Numbered from the stretch's first letter, positions 42,236 to 58,700 are shown. The stretch: 64,000 nucleotides of DNA from Sarcocystis neurona (GCA_000727475.1 KL647302.1:1807234-1871233), one strand, 5' to 3'. Notes: generated from the sequence alone by a model not told the origin. Numbers and translations: made by a program.

Positions 42236-43039
42236 TTAGTAACCACAAACACGTATACGACTCCACGCTTTAAGGTGTGTTGTGAAGGCACAGCTCCACG
42301 GCTGTGAGGGACGGAAATTCTGAGGACTCACTCGACTGATGTGACCGACTTTGAGCTTGGCTAGAACCTGGGGAAACCGGTGAAATCTACGATTCGCACG
42401 GTTCTGCCCACAGCCGTTCTGCTGATTATTCTGATGAAAAGTTGTGTTCACGCTTTTCCGACCGTGATCACTACGTGTTGAATACTGGTGCTGCCGACGT
42501 TGGTCCGCTCGCGGTCGAAGTGCCCAACGCACGCCACAGAAGATATTTCGCCGGTTCCTGATGGACGCAAAGTCATTAGTGTGTGTTTCTGACACGTGTT
42601 CGTGTAGCCCACATGCAGCGATCGTGGTGCATGTGCACGCCGGCGGGCAGGTCAGAAAAGCTGGGAAGGTGGTCGCTGGCGTGTACGATGCCGCATAGTT
42701 GGTGAGGCTCGTTTCAAGTGATACGCGGGGCCCCACCGTCTGCTGCTGCCTGAATGCCCGTGTCGCCATTAAGACAGTAGTGTTGTCAGGCGTACGTGCA
42801 CGCAGCAGGGGATGCCCTAATCTGGACACCAAAGCAAGCGGCGGCCTCCGGCCGTCGATTCGTCGCGCCTCATTGTCTGCCGCGTCTGGGACTCTGTGGC
42901 GTTGGTACGAGCCGACCGTGCGGCGCTGGTTATTCTGAAGCACGCGTATAACAAACGGAAAACTGGCGACCCGTAGCTGCCAGGGATCCTCTGCTCTCTC
43001 AAAGGCAGGGTCACAATATCGGTGTAAGGGAGTCACCAC
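42236..43039 (-). CDS. Longest unexplained open frame (267 codons)
   Basis: The minus-strand frame is open from 43039 to a stop at 42236. The first codon is GTG, so an ATG start would be internal or upstream by splicing. Composition is rich in Arg, Thr, Gln and Asn (for example RVLQNNQRRTVGSYQRHRVP). It has no run of hydrophobic core segments or Cys/His metal motifs and no recognised domain. Its length is unusual for non-coding DNA of this base composition. It may be a lineage-specific gene, an exon, or the remnant of a repetitive element in the repeat-rich 39.6-44.5 kb interval. Confidence 0.3.
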   Translation of the reverse strand: MVTPLHRYCDPAFERAEDPWQLRVASFPFVIRVLQNNQRRTVGSYQRHRVPDAADNEARRIDGRRPPLALVSRLGHPLLRARTPDNTTVLMATRAFRQQQTVGPRVSLETSLTNYAASYTPATTFPAFLTCPPACTCTTIAACGLHEHVSETHTNDFASIRNRRNIFCGVRWALRPRADQRRQHQYSTRSDHGRKSVNTTFHQNNQQNGCGQNRANRRFHRFPQVLAKLKVGHISRVSPQNFRPSQPWSCAFTTHLKAWSRIRVCGY

Positions 43040-46949
<3,910 letters not shown>

Positions 46950-47410
46950 GCGAACAGAATGAAAACGAATGGAGTGGGAGGGAAACAGGATGGAGCAGAC
47001 CATTAGCGCCAGCGGAGAACGCACGACGAAGAGGAGGACAAACGGTAGTGTGCACGTGGGAACTGTCGTGAAGCAAACTTCAAATCTGGCAGAGGGGGTC
47101 GAAATACGGGAAGGGATCTTGTCATATTTTGGACAGTCTGTTTTTTCTCACTACTGTAGCGGTATGCGCCCCGTGGGGTTCGCATTCATGCGTGACCCGA
47201 AAGGGGGGAGAGTCGTACGTGTACGTGCAGTACGTGAAAACGCAAGTAGACGTAAAGGTGACGGGTGTATCGAAAAGGCACCTCATTGCTAACGGAGTAC
47301 CGGGAATGACTCGACGCGACATTCACACATGCGCAGAGAAAGCATGACACCGCAATGAGACGCCCAGTATGCTGTATATACATCGTTCCATCCCTGTTCT
47401 GCGGCGCCAG

Positions 47411-47829
47411 CTAGACCAGGGTTACGGGAGTGTGCTCTTCCGCCCCTTTTGCGGCACCCTTCACACGCAAGAACGATATGGTGCTGTTTTCTGCATACTC
47501 TGAGAACAACGTCGTCGAGAACAGGGGGTGCATCGCAGCCCGCAACCCGGACGTACGAAGCAGTCTAAGAACCGCGTGGGTAGTGACGCTTTCGCACGCA
47601 ACAGCCACTATCTACCTCCCCTTCACCTTCGCTCATTTGTACGGGCTATTCCATTCTTACATCACTTTGTGTGTTTGCTGTAGTGTAACGTTTTGTAGGT
47701 GCGGTCGTACATACCAGTACCAACTCCGCAAAGAGCACGGTACTTGCTTTGTTCCAGTTGAATGCCCAAATGTGGTCGGAAAGCCTCCACGGGTTCTCAA
47801 AAGAGCTGTGAAGTCGTGTCCTATAGATT
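47411..47829 (-). CDS. Partial gene, two in-phase exons, function unknown
   Basis: The exon at 47715-47829 (after a TTGCCCACAG acceptor, before a strong GTATGT donor) contains FENPWRLSDHIWAFNWNKAS and ends TVLFAELVL. It joins in phase to 47411-47611 (after GGGAGGTAG), which reads IVAVACESVTTHAVLRLLRT, then LFSEYAENSTISFLRVKGAA, and ends EEHTPVTLV with a TAG stop. The join is phase 0, and both parts look protein-like. Upstream exons should exist because the first exon starts in phase 2; none was found with confidence. No family is recognised. It would overlap any upstream exon of the plus-strand gene ending at 48621. Confidence 0.42.
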
Positions 47830-48404
47830 CTGTGGGCAACAGCACAAGGCCCTGAACAGCAGAAGGAGCGTAGCAGCAGCCAGCAGATACTCTTTATGCG
47901 GAACACCCCAGCAGCACACAGCGTAGACTTGCTGTCCTTCAAACAGCAATAACAAAGCAGATGATGCCAGGTGAATTTGCGAAGCAGTCAGCCACAGCTC
48001 CGCTCTTGAGTACACTCTTGGGTTGTTCGTGTGGCTCCGCGGTTCAAGTAGGGTTCCTGTGAGCGTAAGACGCAGACTCTGCCTCGATGGAGTTCATATA
48101 GTACCGTGTACAAGTGGCGGACTATATTCGTAGCCAAGATTTTATTCCAGATGTTAGTGGTCCAACCTGAAGCCGTTAGTAAACAAATTAAATGTTTGTT
48201 TATCTGTAACGTGTAGGTGACAACCTGCTCTGTACGTGTGACCAGCGCACCCTTGTCTTTGTGGAACGAACAGTGTGTCAAGCGCATACGACACTTTTTG
48301 ACAAACGTACGAAGTGCGCTGTATTGTTACGGCAGGTGCTTGCAGGAGGGATGCTGCGCAGTTACGGCTATCGTCGCGCTGTTGTGGGGGTGCTCCTTTT
48401 ACAG

Positions 48405-48621
48405 AAACGTTGAAGAGAACGGATCTCTCATGTGTGAGAGCAGCGTGCAGAGCCAGCTGCCTCAGCAGCAGCAGCAACACCGAACAAGCGAGAATAAGCT
48501 GCAGACAGAAGCTGCTGTCACTGCGGCTAGTGAGGAACCCGGCAGTCCTAAATCACCGAAGAGCCCTGGACATGCTCATAGGTTACTTCACTCAATTAAA
48601 GACAAGTTCCACAAGAAATAA
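48405..48621 (+). CDS. Terminal exon of a small Gln/Pro/Lys-rich protein
   Basis: The exon begins after a pyrimidine-rich CTCCTTTTACAG acceptor and reads NVEENGSLMCESSVQSQLPQ, then a Gln run, EEPGSPKSPKSPGHAHRLLH and SIKDKFHKK before a TAA. The tail (SPKSP repeats then a short basic amphipathic helix) is protein-like and highly charged. Without an upstream exon it could start at the in-frame ATG near 48430 and give 63 aa. No family is assigned. The basic helix is only superficially like a dehydrin segment. Confidence 0.5.
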
Positions 48622-48764
48622 TACATCTTCACATTGTGCGTGGCATGATTGGCCTAGCTTCTGAAGGCAAAACTTCCTCCTGCTGGTCGCGGCGATGGTA
48701 GCAAGGGCCTGTGCAGGTTTGGCGGCAGTGATCGCCTCTGCCGCCGCACGGGGCCTGATAAGTA

Positions 48765-49028
48765 TCATGACTTTTTATTTACAGTGATGCACGATCCCGC
48801 TGCATAGAGACTGCCAGAGGTGCAGGCAGTCCGAACCCATGGCATGTGATGAGCGGCAGTCAAGCATTCCATGGCTGCTTGTAGACCGTCACGTAGTATC
48901 ATAAACTGACTGGGTAGATGATGTACAATACCGTTGATTTGCCTACGTGTGTAGACACCTTCGGTGATGCTGGAGCTTAACTTGCACGTTTTGAGTTCAG
49001 CCTCCAGCTCAGGCATGGAGACAACCAT
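48765..49028 (-). CDS. Possible 87-aa protein or exon
   Basis: An ATG at 49028 opens MVVSMPELEAELKTCKLSSS, continues ITEGVYTRRQINGIVHHLPS and MILRDGLQAAMECLTAAHHM, and ends VNKKS with a TGA. It is preceded by a CTGTTTCACAG acceptor-like site, so it may be an exon. A GTAAAT donor-like site after SCIT allows further splicing. Helical composition; no domain is recognised. It converges on the gene ending at 48621. Confidence 0.35.
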   Translation of the reverse strand: MVVSMPELEAELKTCKLSSSITEGVYTRRQINGIVHHLPSQFMILRDGLQAAMECLTAAHHMPWVRTACTSGSLYAAGSCITVNKKS

Positions 49029-49232
49029 GCTGTGAAACAGCCGCGTTGTCTAGTGCCAAATGCTTAAAGTTTTGAGCGTGCGACGCAGAATAGGGATGTC
49101 CATGCAACGCCTGTTTCCGCGCGTGATGGTAGTGAAGCTCCCAGTCATGAAGAGGTTGCTAGTTGCGATAGCGAAGACAGGCCATGCGTCCGCGGCGCGT
49201 GCAGAGACTGACGGTCTACAGTTTGAATGCAC

Positions 49233-51092
49233 AATGTCCCACTCTATTCCTTACCCGTCCTCCCCGGCAGAGCTGCATCTGATACTTGATCTTTTCTGCT
49301 GCCTGTGCTGTGAAGTGGAACTGCACTGCAGTAGCTGAAGCAGACGCACGAGCTGGAGCAACCAGATATCGCTAAGAGGACATCCTTCACCACTACACTG
49401 ACTCACGTGGACGCTGCGTGATCGAGCCGTTCCACTGAGCATCCAGTGTGACTGACTGCAAACGTCCCTCGTTACCTAGCTGGCTGAAATCAGTGCAGCG
49501 GCTGCCATTTCTCCAGTAGCCGTAAAGTGCCTCTTATCCTTTCAGATCCCCTGGCTGGCATTTGGTGATGCTAGAGCGGTCGATAAGGCTTCGAAATTCG
49601 GGACCCCGTGCAGACACTAGTGCCAGTGGCTGCTGAGACAGGGATGTAGGGAATCATGAGAGCTACGGTGTGACACGAAAATGAAAGCGCGTTTGAGGCT
49701 TTCTGGCGCAGAACTCAACCCTGTTCAACAATTCGAGTGGGGTCGCAGTCTCTATGCTTCACGCTGGCCTCTTCGCTCCTCCATCCTTGATCGGTGCTAC
49801 AGCAGCAACGATCACTGCTGCCCTACAAGAGCAGGATCCGCTCTCCGAGAATTTTTGGAAGCCACTTGATTACATCAGTTGAAGCACCACACGTAACGCG
49901 ATCGTCTACTGCATTCACACTGGCAGGGGTATCGGTTGACCGGCACCAAAATCAGCGTGCAGCAGCAGCCCCGTTGTGAGTGAGCAACCAATTAAGCAGG
50001 AAAGCCAACAGGTTGCGAAATACCAGCACTCTCTCCAGCAGTTTCGCTAACAGCTGCGTATACTATGCGCGAAATAGCAGATGGCGCACATTGTATCCTG
50101 GCAGCTGTATAACCTCTGCAGATTGCTGGTACGTCATTACTGCTGGAAGATGCGGAGGAGTCGCGCAGCGCCAGCTCACTTGGCCGTCACCTCCACCAGC
50201 TCTTCAGCAGCAGTACCCGAAGATCTGAAACCCTAAGGTCAAGGCCCAAATTACTTCACGCCGTTCGCGTCGAACTTCAAAAACCAGCAGCAACACACGG
50301 TCTTATTCTGGCGGCTTTAAACCTGCCAGCTGCAAGTGAAAGCTTGCGGCAGCCCCTTTAAGGTTACTTGGAAGGCACCTGCATTCCAGATATATAGGCG
50401 GGTGTACAGTAACAAATCTTGGAGCACTACAGTTTGGTGCAATGCACACTAGTACGGCATCTGGAGGTGTACTCGCGTGACTGTCCACACTCGCGTAGGA
50501 TTAAGGGCTGCGTGCACCGACGTGATACCCCGTTGCCTTGCCTGCTGAAAACCTCTCTCGCGCAGAAGCCTCCTGTTGGTGCAGGTGGTGGTGCACCACT
50601 GCAGCACCGTAAAATGATGGTAGTCGCAAATTCTTGTTTCTCGGAAGATGTTGAGATCCCGCTGTTACCGCTTCTTGCGTGTGCTGCTAGTTCTTTCCCC
50701 CTCCATGCAGGCGATCGCTCATTACCGCACAAACCAAGCTGGCAGCTACACGTGTGGCTGCTGCTGTTGCGTCTTCATTTGCTAGCAGACTGACAAGAGT
50801 GAGACAACTCAAATTCACCGCCCGCGATTCGCCACTACGGACTGGCGAATGCAGGCGGCGGGGGAGGTCATCGTTTGTACACCCCAGAGGAATCTACGCA
50901 CATCGTGCCCTGGGTATATGCGTGTTGGCAAAAGGTAGTAGAGTTGTACATTTCGCTGCAGTTGGTGAGGCTGTACCAAGCGCTCCGTCTCAGCGGTGGC
51001 GTACCGCTCAGCAACCTCAGCATCAAATGCATCAAAAGTAAGGTCTGGCAGAAACGACACTCAGTTGAAGCGAGTTATGTCGGCACCGTTGN
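49233..51092. other. CAG-type low-complexity DNA, no supported gene
   Basis: Many CAGCAG/CTGCTG tracts are spread over both strands. One plus-strand frame (50754-51041) ends in QQPQHQMHQK and is mildly protein-like. Nothing shows a consistent exon chain, and the assembly gap cuts the region at 51093. Confidence 0.4.
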
Positions 51093-51917
51093 NNNNNNNN
51101 NNNNNNNNNNNNNNNNNNNNNNNNNNNNNNNNNNNNNNNNNNNNNNNNNNNNNNNNNNNNNNNNNNNNNNNNNNNNNNNNNNNNNNNNNNNNNNNNNNNN
51201 NNNNNNNNNNNNNNNNNNNNNNNNNNNNNNNNNNNNNNNNNNNNNNNNNNNNNNNNNNNNNNNNNNNNNNNNNNNNNNNNNNNNNNNNNNNNNNNNNNNN
51301 NNNNNNNNNNNNNNNNNNNNNNNNNNNNNNNNNNNNNNNNNNNNNNNNNNNNNNNNNNNNNNNNNNNNNNNNNNNNNNNNNNNNNNNNNNNNNNNNNNNN
51401 NNNNNNNNNNNNNNNNNNNNNNNNNNNNNNNNNNNNNNNNNNNNNNNNNNNNNNNNNNNNNNNNNNNNNNNNNNNNNNNNNNNNNNNNNNNNNNNNNNNN
51501 NNNNNNNNNNNNNNNNNNNNNNNNNNNNNNNNNNNNNNNNNNNNNNNNNNNNNNNNNNNNNNNNNNNNNNNNNNNNNNNNNNNNNNNNNNNNNNNNNNNN
51601 NNNNNNNNNNNNNNNNNNNNNNNNNNNNNNNNNNNNNNNNNNNNNNNNNNNNNNNNNNNNNNNNNNNNNNNNNNNNNNNNNNNNNNNNNNNNNNNNNNNN
51701 NNNNNNNNNNNNNNNNNNNNNNNNNNNNNNNNNNNNNNNNNNNNNNNNNNNNNNNNNNNNNNNNNNNNNNNNNNNNNNNNNNNNNNNNNNNNNNNNNNNN
51801 NNNNNNNNNNNNNNNNNNNNNNNNNNNNNNNNNNNNNNNNNNNNNNNNNNNNNNNNNNNNNNNNNNNNNNNNNNNNNNNNNNNNNNNNNNNNNNNNNNNN
51901 NNNNNNNNNNNNNNNNN
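51093..51917. other. Assembly gap (825 N)
   Basis: A continuous run of N. Open frames that cross it are artefacts. Low-complexity CAG sequence on both sides suggests an unresolved repeat. Confidence 1.
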
Positions 51918-54900
51918 TGCCGTAGCAAACTACATTGTAACGGTACTTGCCTCAAAACCAACCAATCGGCAGCACCATCGTGGAGGCTTAAGAATTGCAA
52001 ATCAACCCCCTGACTCGCTGGTAATAATACTGTGAACGGCCTTACTCGTGTCGCTGCTGTATAAGCTGCTGAACGCAGTCCGGCCGGCGTTATCCACGCT
52101 GGTGCTGTACTCTTCTGCTGTGGCTAGTTCCGCAGTCTCAAACTGTCGCATATAATGCTCAAGCACCAGCTGGGTGTTCCTTTAAAGTGTGTCTGTAGCG
52201 CCAGTGTGCCTGCGACATGATAGTTTTCTTGTTCGTGAGGCTCCTGTGCAGCCTCGTGTAGCCCTTGTCTCAAACGTACTGTGGACAGCTGGATTTCGAC
52301 TCAGTTGATGCGCCAACTAGCGGTCATCTCCTCCGTCGCTTCACATTGTGACGACGTTGCTGCTGGTACACGATTTCTGTTACATGGTGTTATATCCAGT
52401 GTCTTCTTCGTTGCGCAGTTTTAACATCGAGCATCATCGGCGGCATCTGCAAAATGCATGATAGGGTACCTGCTGCCCCAATTCTCTGGCGCTTGATGAT
52501 CCACCTACTTGTCGTACGATCCGTTCTGGCGCACTTTCGGATCTTGCAAGTTATTGCTGGGTCGTGAAAGGCTTCGCGTGTGACTGCCCCAGGAGCCCTT
52601 CGCATGTGTAGTCATTAGTAAGGCTCTAGTCGGGCAGTGAGCAAACGCACTCATACGAACTATACACATGTGTGAAGCATTTGCAAGCATGTATTCGCAG
52701 AGAGTTCCAAAGCGGGGATGGTCTAGACAGCTGTAGACACCTGCGCATGTGTCGACATGCAAGTACATAAGAAAACTGTGCCTGTATATGTAAGTGGATA
52801 CGAGCAGGGCGCCTGCGCCTATGTTGCACGTTCTTCCCCGCAAGAATTCACATCGTGTGCCTCAGAGAAATATAGTACAGAATGGTTGAGTGTGGATGTC
52901 AAGTTTGCGACAGATGGACTGTTTTGAGTACTGCACGGTCCTGCTGTTGCTGTAGACTTTCATGTGTACATTATTCAGTATACCGTCAGTCCGCATCCGT
53001 GCTGTATGAAGATTCTAAGACAGGTTGCACTCTCCTTAGTGTTCAGTGCTGAATGCCATGAAGGGTGTAACGGACAAGTGTCTTTCACCAGTAACAACAC
53101 CGCGGTAGTCCGACTACTTGTATGAAAACGGGAACGCCATCTGTGGATATTTCTCTAAGCGCCGTTTGCAAGAAACACGTGTGTTCGCGTACACAGCCCT
53201 GCCGACATTTTATTGGTTCCTGTAGCCGTCGTCGGAGCTGCACGTGTACAGTTCGGCTTCTACGGGTTCAAACACGTGTACATCAACGTAAATTAATCCA
53301 TCTCTCCCGCATCAACGTAAACTAATCCATCTCTCTCGCATCAACGTAAATTAATCCATCTCTCATCAGATGTGTACCAACGGTAAGGAACATGTGTTCG
53401 GTTTACATTGAAACGCGTAGTGGTCGGAGTGGCTGTGCGCATTAGTAACTCCCGAACGTGACGCGATAGACGTTGCCCGACTGAACGAATCCAGAAATTT
53501 CAGCATTCTGGTGCTTGGCAGCTCGATAAAAAAAGCCCGCAGTCGCTCCCGTTATCGGTAGCACTTTTGGCCATCCTCCGTGTAGTGTGAACGGTGAGTG
53601 GGTTCGCATCACCTCAGTACACACTTGAGAAGGGCTTCTCGCTTGAAATCACAATGGCATCAACGTACCGCGCCCGTCTCTCTGGTAGCAGCCGCCGTAA
53701 CGTAGCAGCAAGTTGCGGGGGCAGACACCAGGTTCGCGCTGTGCAGCATGGCGGCAGTACCATGTTTGCAGCAGCCGTGCCGACAGCAGCACTTTGCGAG
53801 CGGACTTCGTGATATACTTGCTGGGGAAAGCGGCTGCGCGTGTTTGACAGCAGCAGTCAAGCATGCAGGATACGACAGACGCTAATACAGCAGAAGAAAT
53901 TGTGTGGACACCGCCTTCATTACCGTAGCGTAGAGCCAGGGCGTACTGAAAAAACATTCTGCATCTGGCGTCGTCTGCAGTGACATATGAGGAGGGGAAG
54001 CTGCAGCCAGCGTAACTGTGTCAATGGTGGCAGCGTAACTAAAACTGCTCTGTGTACGGCTTTCCCAATTGCGGTTCTCTATTCGGTGCGCACCATGTGA
54101 CGACCTCTGAAGCGTTACAAGTATGGGCGGCAGCAGCACGTCCTCCGCAGACAGCAGCAAACAGTCGACTCCGGACGAGAAGTGCAGCGGAACTGACGCC
54201 GTGGGAACGGCCCTCTGCCCGTCAGTGTACCCAGCAGCTGCACTTGCTGCTGTGCTGCAGACGTATAGGAAGTAGCTTGTCTAGCAATAGTTGTGAACGG
54301 GCACGGCCGCATGTGTTTCCCTGCCATCTCTTTGATGAAGCGCAGAGTGATCAAAATTGTCCAGGTTCTTACGATGCCCAGTTCGGACTCGCTGCGGCAC
54401 GCATGCAGAGTGTCTATAGCTTCGCCGGCCTTTCCTAAGGCTCAGCACATCTAACACAGCGTTTCTTCATTTCGCTGTTGATCCGCGGATAACTCTAAAA
54501 GCCCCACCTTCATAAAATACGCCCTCGCACTTTTAGCAGTACACAATCGCGTACAGTTCCATAAATGCCCTTATACCTACCCGTATCTGGGAAGCCAAAA
54601 TCGCAGCAGGGCGGAGCACAGCCTCTCTGCGCATGTTGTCCCATTTTTAAGAAGACACGTTTCATAGCAAACCCTCCTCACTACGCAGTCGCACCCACGC
54701 GCGCAGTCTATCCCCTCGCTGCCCGTCACTTGATCCCTCAGCAGTCTCCTCGAGCATGCAAGCGCCAGCAAAATCCTCAGGACGGACACTGCATGCACAC
54801 AGACTGGCTGTGTCCAGAGATGGTAGACGCATGTACGTACGTGGAAGTGCAAAGCCGATGAGCCGGTACACACGCACATGTCGCCGACTGAAACCGCATG

Positions 54901-55245
54901 ATCGGACCGTATCACTGCGCGACAGTTCCTCACATCCACCCGAAAAAGATAATATTCCTCCACCTTGAACGAAATTGCACCTTGTTATCCTTCGTCATCC
55001 CTCCTGTTTCGATATACCAACAGCCCCGCAGGGATTGACTCCCGCCTTCCCCAAGGCGTCTTTTCCCGCAGCTACTCTACCCTTCTGAAGGGAAGTGCTC
55101 TCCGTGGCACATGAAAAACGGAAATAAAAAGGACCTTCCGCTGCTGCGCTTTCTCTGCACTCACAGTAGCTGCAACTCGTCAGCTCTATCCGCTACTGCG
55201 AGGAACTTCCTTCTTGCAGCCGTCCGCGGTTGCTGTCGGTGACCC
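51918..55245. other. Repeat-rich interval, no supported gene
   Basis: Frames of 60-130 codons are open on both strands (for example - 54577-54963, + 54052-54438), but they are Cys/Arg-rich and lack splice agreement. The region also has CAG tracts and the 29-bp repeat at 53281. Confidence 0.4.
53281..53367. repeat. 29-bp tandem repeat, three copies
   Basis: CATCAACGTAAATTAATCCA and the following nine bases start at 53281, 53310 and 53339 with one or two substitutions. There are no spacers between copies, so this is a minisatellite and not a CRISPR array. Confidence 0.92.
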
Positions 55246-55248
55246 GTG

Positions 55249-55533
55249 AAGTTTCTCTCAGCTCGTGCTACGGCGAAAACTCTGTCGCTTTTGCGAACGC
55301 TGTTTGTGCGCTCGTTTACAAATGCTGCTGTCGTTCTCTTACCGTCGGATAACAGTTCTGCGAGGCACTTTCACAGCAAATATGGAGAGCAGCATCTTCA
55401 ACAGCTCTGGCTGCGTAATTGCCAGTTAACGGAACGGAATGTGGAAGAGGCAGCAAAAAGCAAAACGGCCCCGCATCAAAGAGACAGGCAGCCTCCTTTT
55501 CACCAGGAACAACCAAAGCGGGAGTTCTTCTAA
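55249..55533 (+). CDS. Possible exon with mitochondrial-presequence-like start
   Basis: An open frame reads KFLSARATAKTLSLLRTLFV, then RSFTNAAVVLLPSDNSSARH, and ends in a Gln/Lys-rich tail at TAA 55531-55533. Arg/Ser/Leu-rich, acid-free beginnings of this kind resemble mitochondrial presequences. There is no ATG at the start (a TGA precedes it in frame), so it would need an upstream exon or the CTCTCAG acceptor near 55261. It converges on the CW-domain gene ending at 55766. No family is recognised. Confidence 0.28.
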   Translation, partial: KFLSARATAKTLSLLRTLFVRSFTNAAVVLLPSDNSSARHFHSKYGEQHLQQLWLRNCQLTERNVEEAAKSKTAPHQRDRQPPFHQEQPKREFF

Positions 55534-55765
55534 GGACTGCTCAACTGTTTGGACGCCCGGACGCATCAAACAGACGTTAAGGCTTGTACCGCGGTCGCCC
55601 CACTGGTGCAGAATCGTGTACATTTGGGTAGCAGCAGAGTTTCGCAGCGTGCGCTACAACAACGTGACTGCTGCGAAAATGCAGCGCTTCACGCGATCCT
55701 CCTTGAACACGTCCGTAGCTGTGCCTACACGTGTGTAGGCTCCTGACGTTCAAGCGAAGGCAGTC

Positions 55766-58700
55766 TCACCTGCTGCACACAATACCTGAACTGGCGGACA
55801 CACAGTTGCTGCTCCTTCGGCCTTTACGCCACAGCTCCCCTTCCCCCGGCCGCGGCACCTCTGCTCCACAACGTCTGCTGAGCATGCTGCAGCCGCTGCT
55901 ACTCTCAAGAGCACGACAGCAAGGCTCTGCAGAAAGGTCTCCAAGACTCTTGTGCCCTTCCCAACGACCACTTCCCGCACGTGGCTCTGCTGTTGCCGAG
56001 GGCACGTGCAAACCTGTAAGAGTTGTTGTCCTGGCTTCGTACGCACCTGTGGCGGCAACACGGTGCGCAGCTTCAGGAGGTGAGCGCAGCTGTCGCCGCA
56101 AACCTCGTGGTACTCCCTCTGCTGCTGCGTCTTCTGCTTCATTACCGTCACGTCCTTCGCTAGCCCCGACACCTCCTCCGCCTCCTGATTGGTTGCTGCT
56201 GTTAGAGCTGCTGCTGCTGCTGTCCCCGCTGCTAGCGCTGCTACTCCCATCGGTGCTGCTAATGCTTCCCGTGTTGCTGCTGCTGCCGCTGCCACGGTCT
56301 GGATCATCCTCGTCGCTTGGTGACGGCCGAGATGCAGGCGCGCATCGGCCAGAAGTATCACTGGCAGACGGTTTCTGCTGTTCCTCCTTCTCCTCTGTCT
56401 GAAGCTCTGCGGTTTCCAACGCCCGGCTATCAGCAGGAGTGGTAGCCCCGGCACGTGACCCGCCCTCACTACCTGTTCTTTCCTGCCAGCGCCTCTCTCC
56501 TGCTTCTTTGTCCGCTCCCACGCTGATGTTGCTGTGGGTGCCGCTGCTGCTGGCGCTGCCCGTGCTGGTGCCGCCGTCCGCAGCAATATTCTCAGCTTGT
56601 CCTGGCCCGTCGTGATCCCGCTGGTCGCCTGCACTACTCTCTGTCGATGTAGCGCTGGCTGCAGGCGCGGTTTTAGCTTCTGACCCGGCAGGTACCGTGG
56701 TGCTGCTACTTGTGAGAGAACCTCCGGTTGTCGCTAAATCTGGGACTAGGCTTAATCCTTCTCCCACAAGGGGCGACAAAACTGCGCCTCCCTGCTGCTG
56801 CTGCTGTTGCGAAAGCAGCTGCTGCAGCCGCTGCTGTTGGTGAAGTGAAGCCTGCTGGCTCAGCATTCCCAACAGCAGTGATGCTCCTGTGGAGGCAGTA
56901 GCAGTTCCCGTCGGTAGTGTTGGCGCAGCGGCGTCTTCCCCTCTCTCGTCTTCCCTGCCTGCTGTGAACGCCAGTCCTTTGCCGCTGCTGCTGCTGCCAA
57001 CTCCCAGTGAAGGCGACGGTGCCCCCACTGGTGGCAGCTGCGTGTGCGGCTGCGGTGGAGAGCTAGCTGCTGCTACTTGCTGCTTGGGAGGGGTCGCTGC
57101 TGCAGGTTGCGGCGGCTGGAAAGGCTCTTGCGGAGCTGTGCAGCTACACAAAGCAGGGTTCCACACATTCATGTAACAGCAGAAACGACCTCCCTTAAAT
57201 ACCGCTTCTTCAGGGACGCGTCTCCATTTCCCGCAGCTAGTGCAGCACGCCCAACGCATCTGCCGACGTCCGCCTTCTGCTGCTGTTCCTCTTTCTGCCT
57301 CTGCCGCTGTGTCTGTACTGCTGCCGGTCGCCGGAGCAGCAGGACGGGCCGCGCTTGTCGTCATTAGAGAAGAGAGTGACGGAGGGGGAGTAACGACACC
57401 GGCAGCACCTGGTATTGCCGCTGGGGAGGCGGCTGCCGCGCCCCCACTCAGCCGCGCCGCAGCGGCCTGCAACAGCTGATGCTGCTGAGCAGCTAGTGCA
57501 GCGGCGAACTGGGCAGCAGCTGCTGAACAGCCGTGCAAAACACCTGTTGTTTCTCCACTCGACTGCTTCTGTAGCAACCCCACATTGTTACTGCGTGTGC
57601 TGCTGTCTCCGTGCTTCACTCCTGGGGAGGTTGGCGAAACAACCGCACTCAGCTGCTGCTGCCGTTGCTGCAGCAGCAACGGATGGAGCGGCGGCGTCAC
57701 TGTAGTAGGGGAATCACCAGCAGGTGCAGTCCTACCCCCAACTGGAGACGGTGTGTTGCGATTGCTCGAAAGAGGAGCCCCATCATCGGCTCTAGCGCTG
57801 TCTCCTTGCTGGCGTTGTTGCTGCGCTGTCTGCTGCTGTGAGGTTTGCTGATGTCGCCCCCTTACCGGTGCCGTGACACCCGCAGCGCCCCCACGCCCTC
57901 CTGGTGCTTTTCCTCTACCCTTGCCTTTGCCTCGAGCCCCACCGCTGGTGGCACTGCGCTGACGCTTCCCCGCTGCCTCTCGCTGCTGTCGCCCCGTACC
58001 ACTTCCCGCCTTTCCTCCTGGTGGTGGTGCTGCTGCTGGGTCAGAGGGCTGCTGTTCTGCAGCAGCGGGATCCGGTTCTTCAGGCGCATCACAAGACGCG
58101 AAATGGGGTGCCCACGTATTCATCCGACAATACCACTTGTCCGTTGTGACCTGCATCGGTGCCCTCCTCCATTTATTGCAAGCATCGCACTGCACCCAGT
58201 GCTCTAGCAGCAACTGCGGCTGCTGCAGTTGCTGCTGCAACTGGAGCTGCAGCAAGTGGGGTTGTTGCAGCAGGGCAGGCGCAGGCAGTCCAACTGCAGC
58301 TGCAACGGCTGCTGAGACCGCACGCTGCTGCTGCGCCGCGGCTGCCGCAGCAGCCACCGCAGCGGCTGTAGACGGCACGTTCTGCTGTTGCATGTGAGGT
58401 AGCAGCTGCTGCTGCAATAAGCTGTGCTGCTGCTCCCCCACCGCAGCAGCCGCGTTGCCAGCCTTCAACAGCAGTTGCTGTGGCAGCAACGAATGGTGTG
58501 GCGACGCTGTCCCTGCTGTCCCCAAAGGTGGATGAGCCCCTGCTCCCTGCGCATGTTGCAGCGCAGCAGTAGAGAACGGAAGTCCTGCCGCTGCTGCGGC
58601 CATCAATGCGGAGGTGGGCGTATTCCCTGCACCGCTAGTGACAGCAGAAAGTGGTGACGGAGAAGAAGCATCCGACGTCGCTGAGTTAGACGCTGACGTC

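Noticed and set aside
50875..52035. Frames of more than 300 codons across the N run
   Set aside because: The length comes from untranslated N bases. Only about 70 flanking codons are real sequence.
53281..53367. Possible CRISPR-like array
   Set aside because: The three 29-bp copies are directly adjacent with no spacers, and the genome is eukaryotic.
55731..56402. 223-codon plus-strand frame rich in Leu/Ser/Pro
   Set aside because: Antisense to the CAG-rich C-terminal region of the CW-domain protein.
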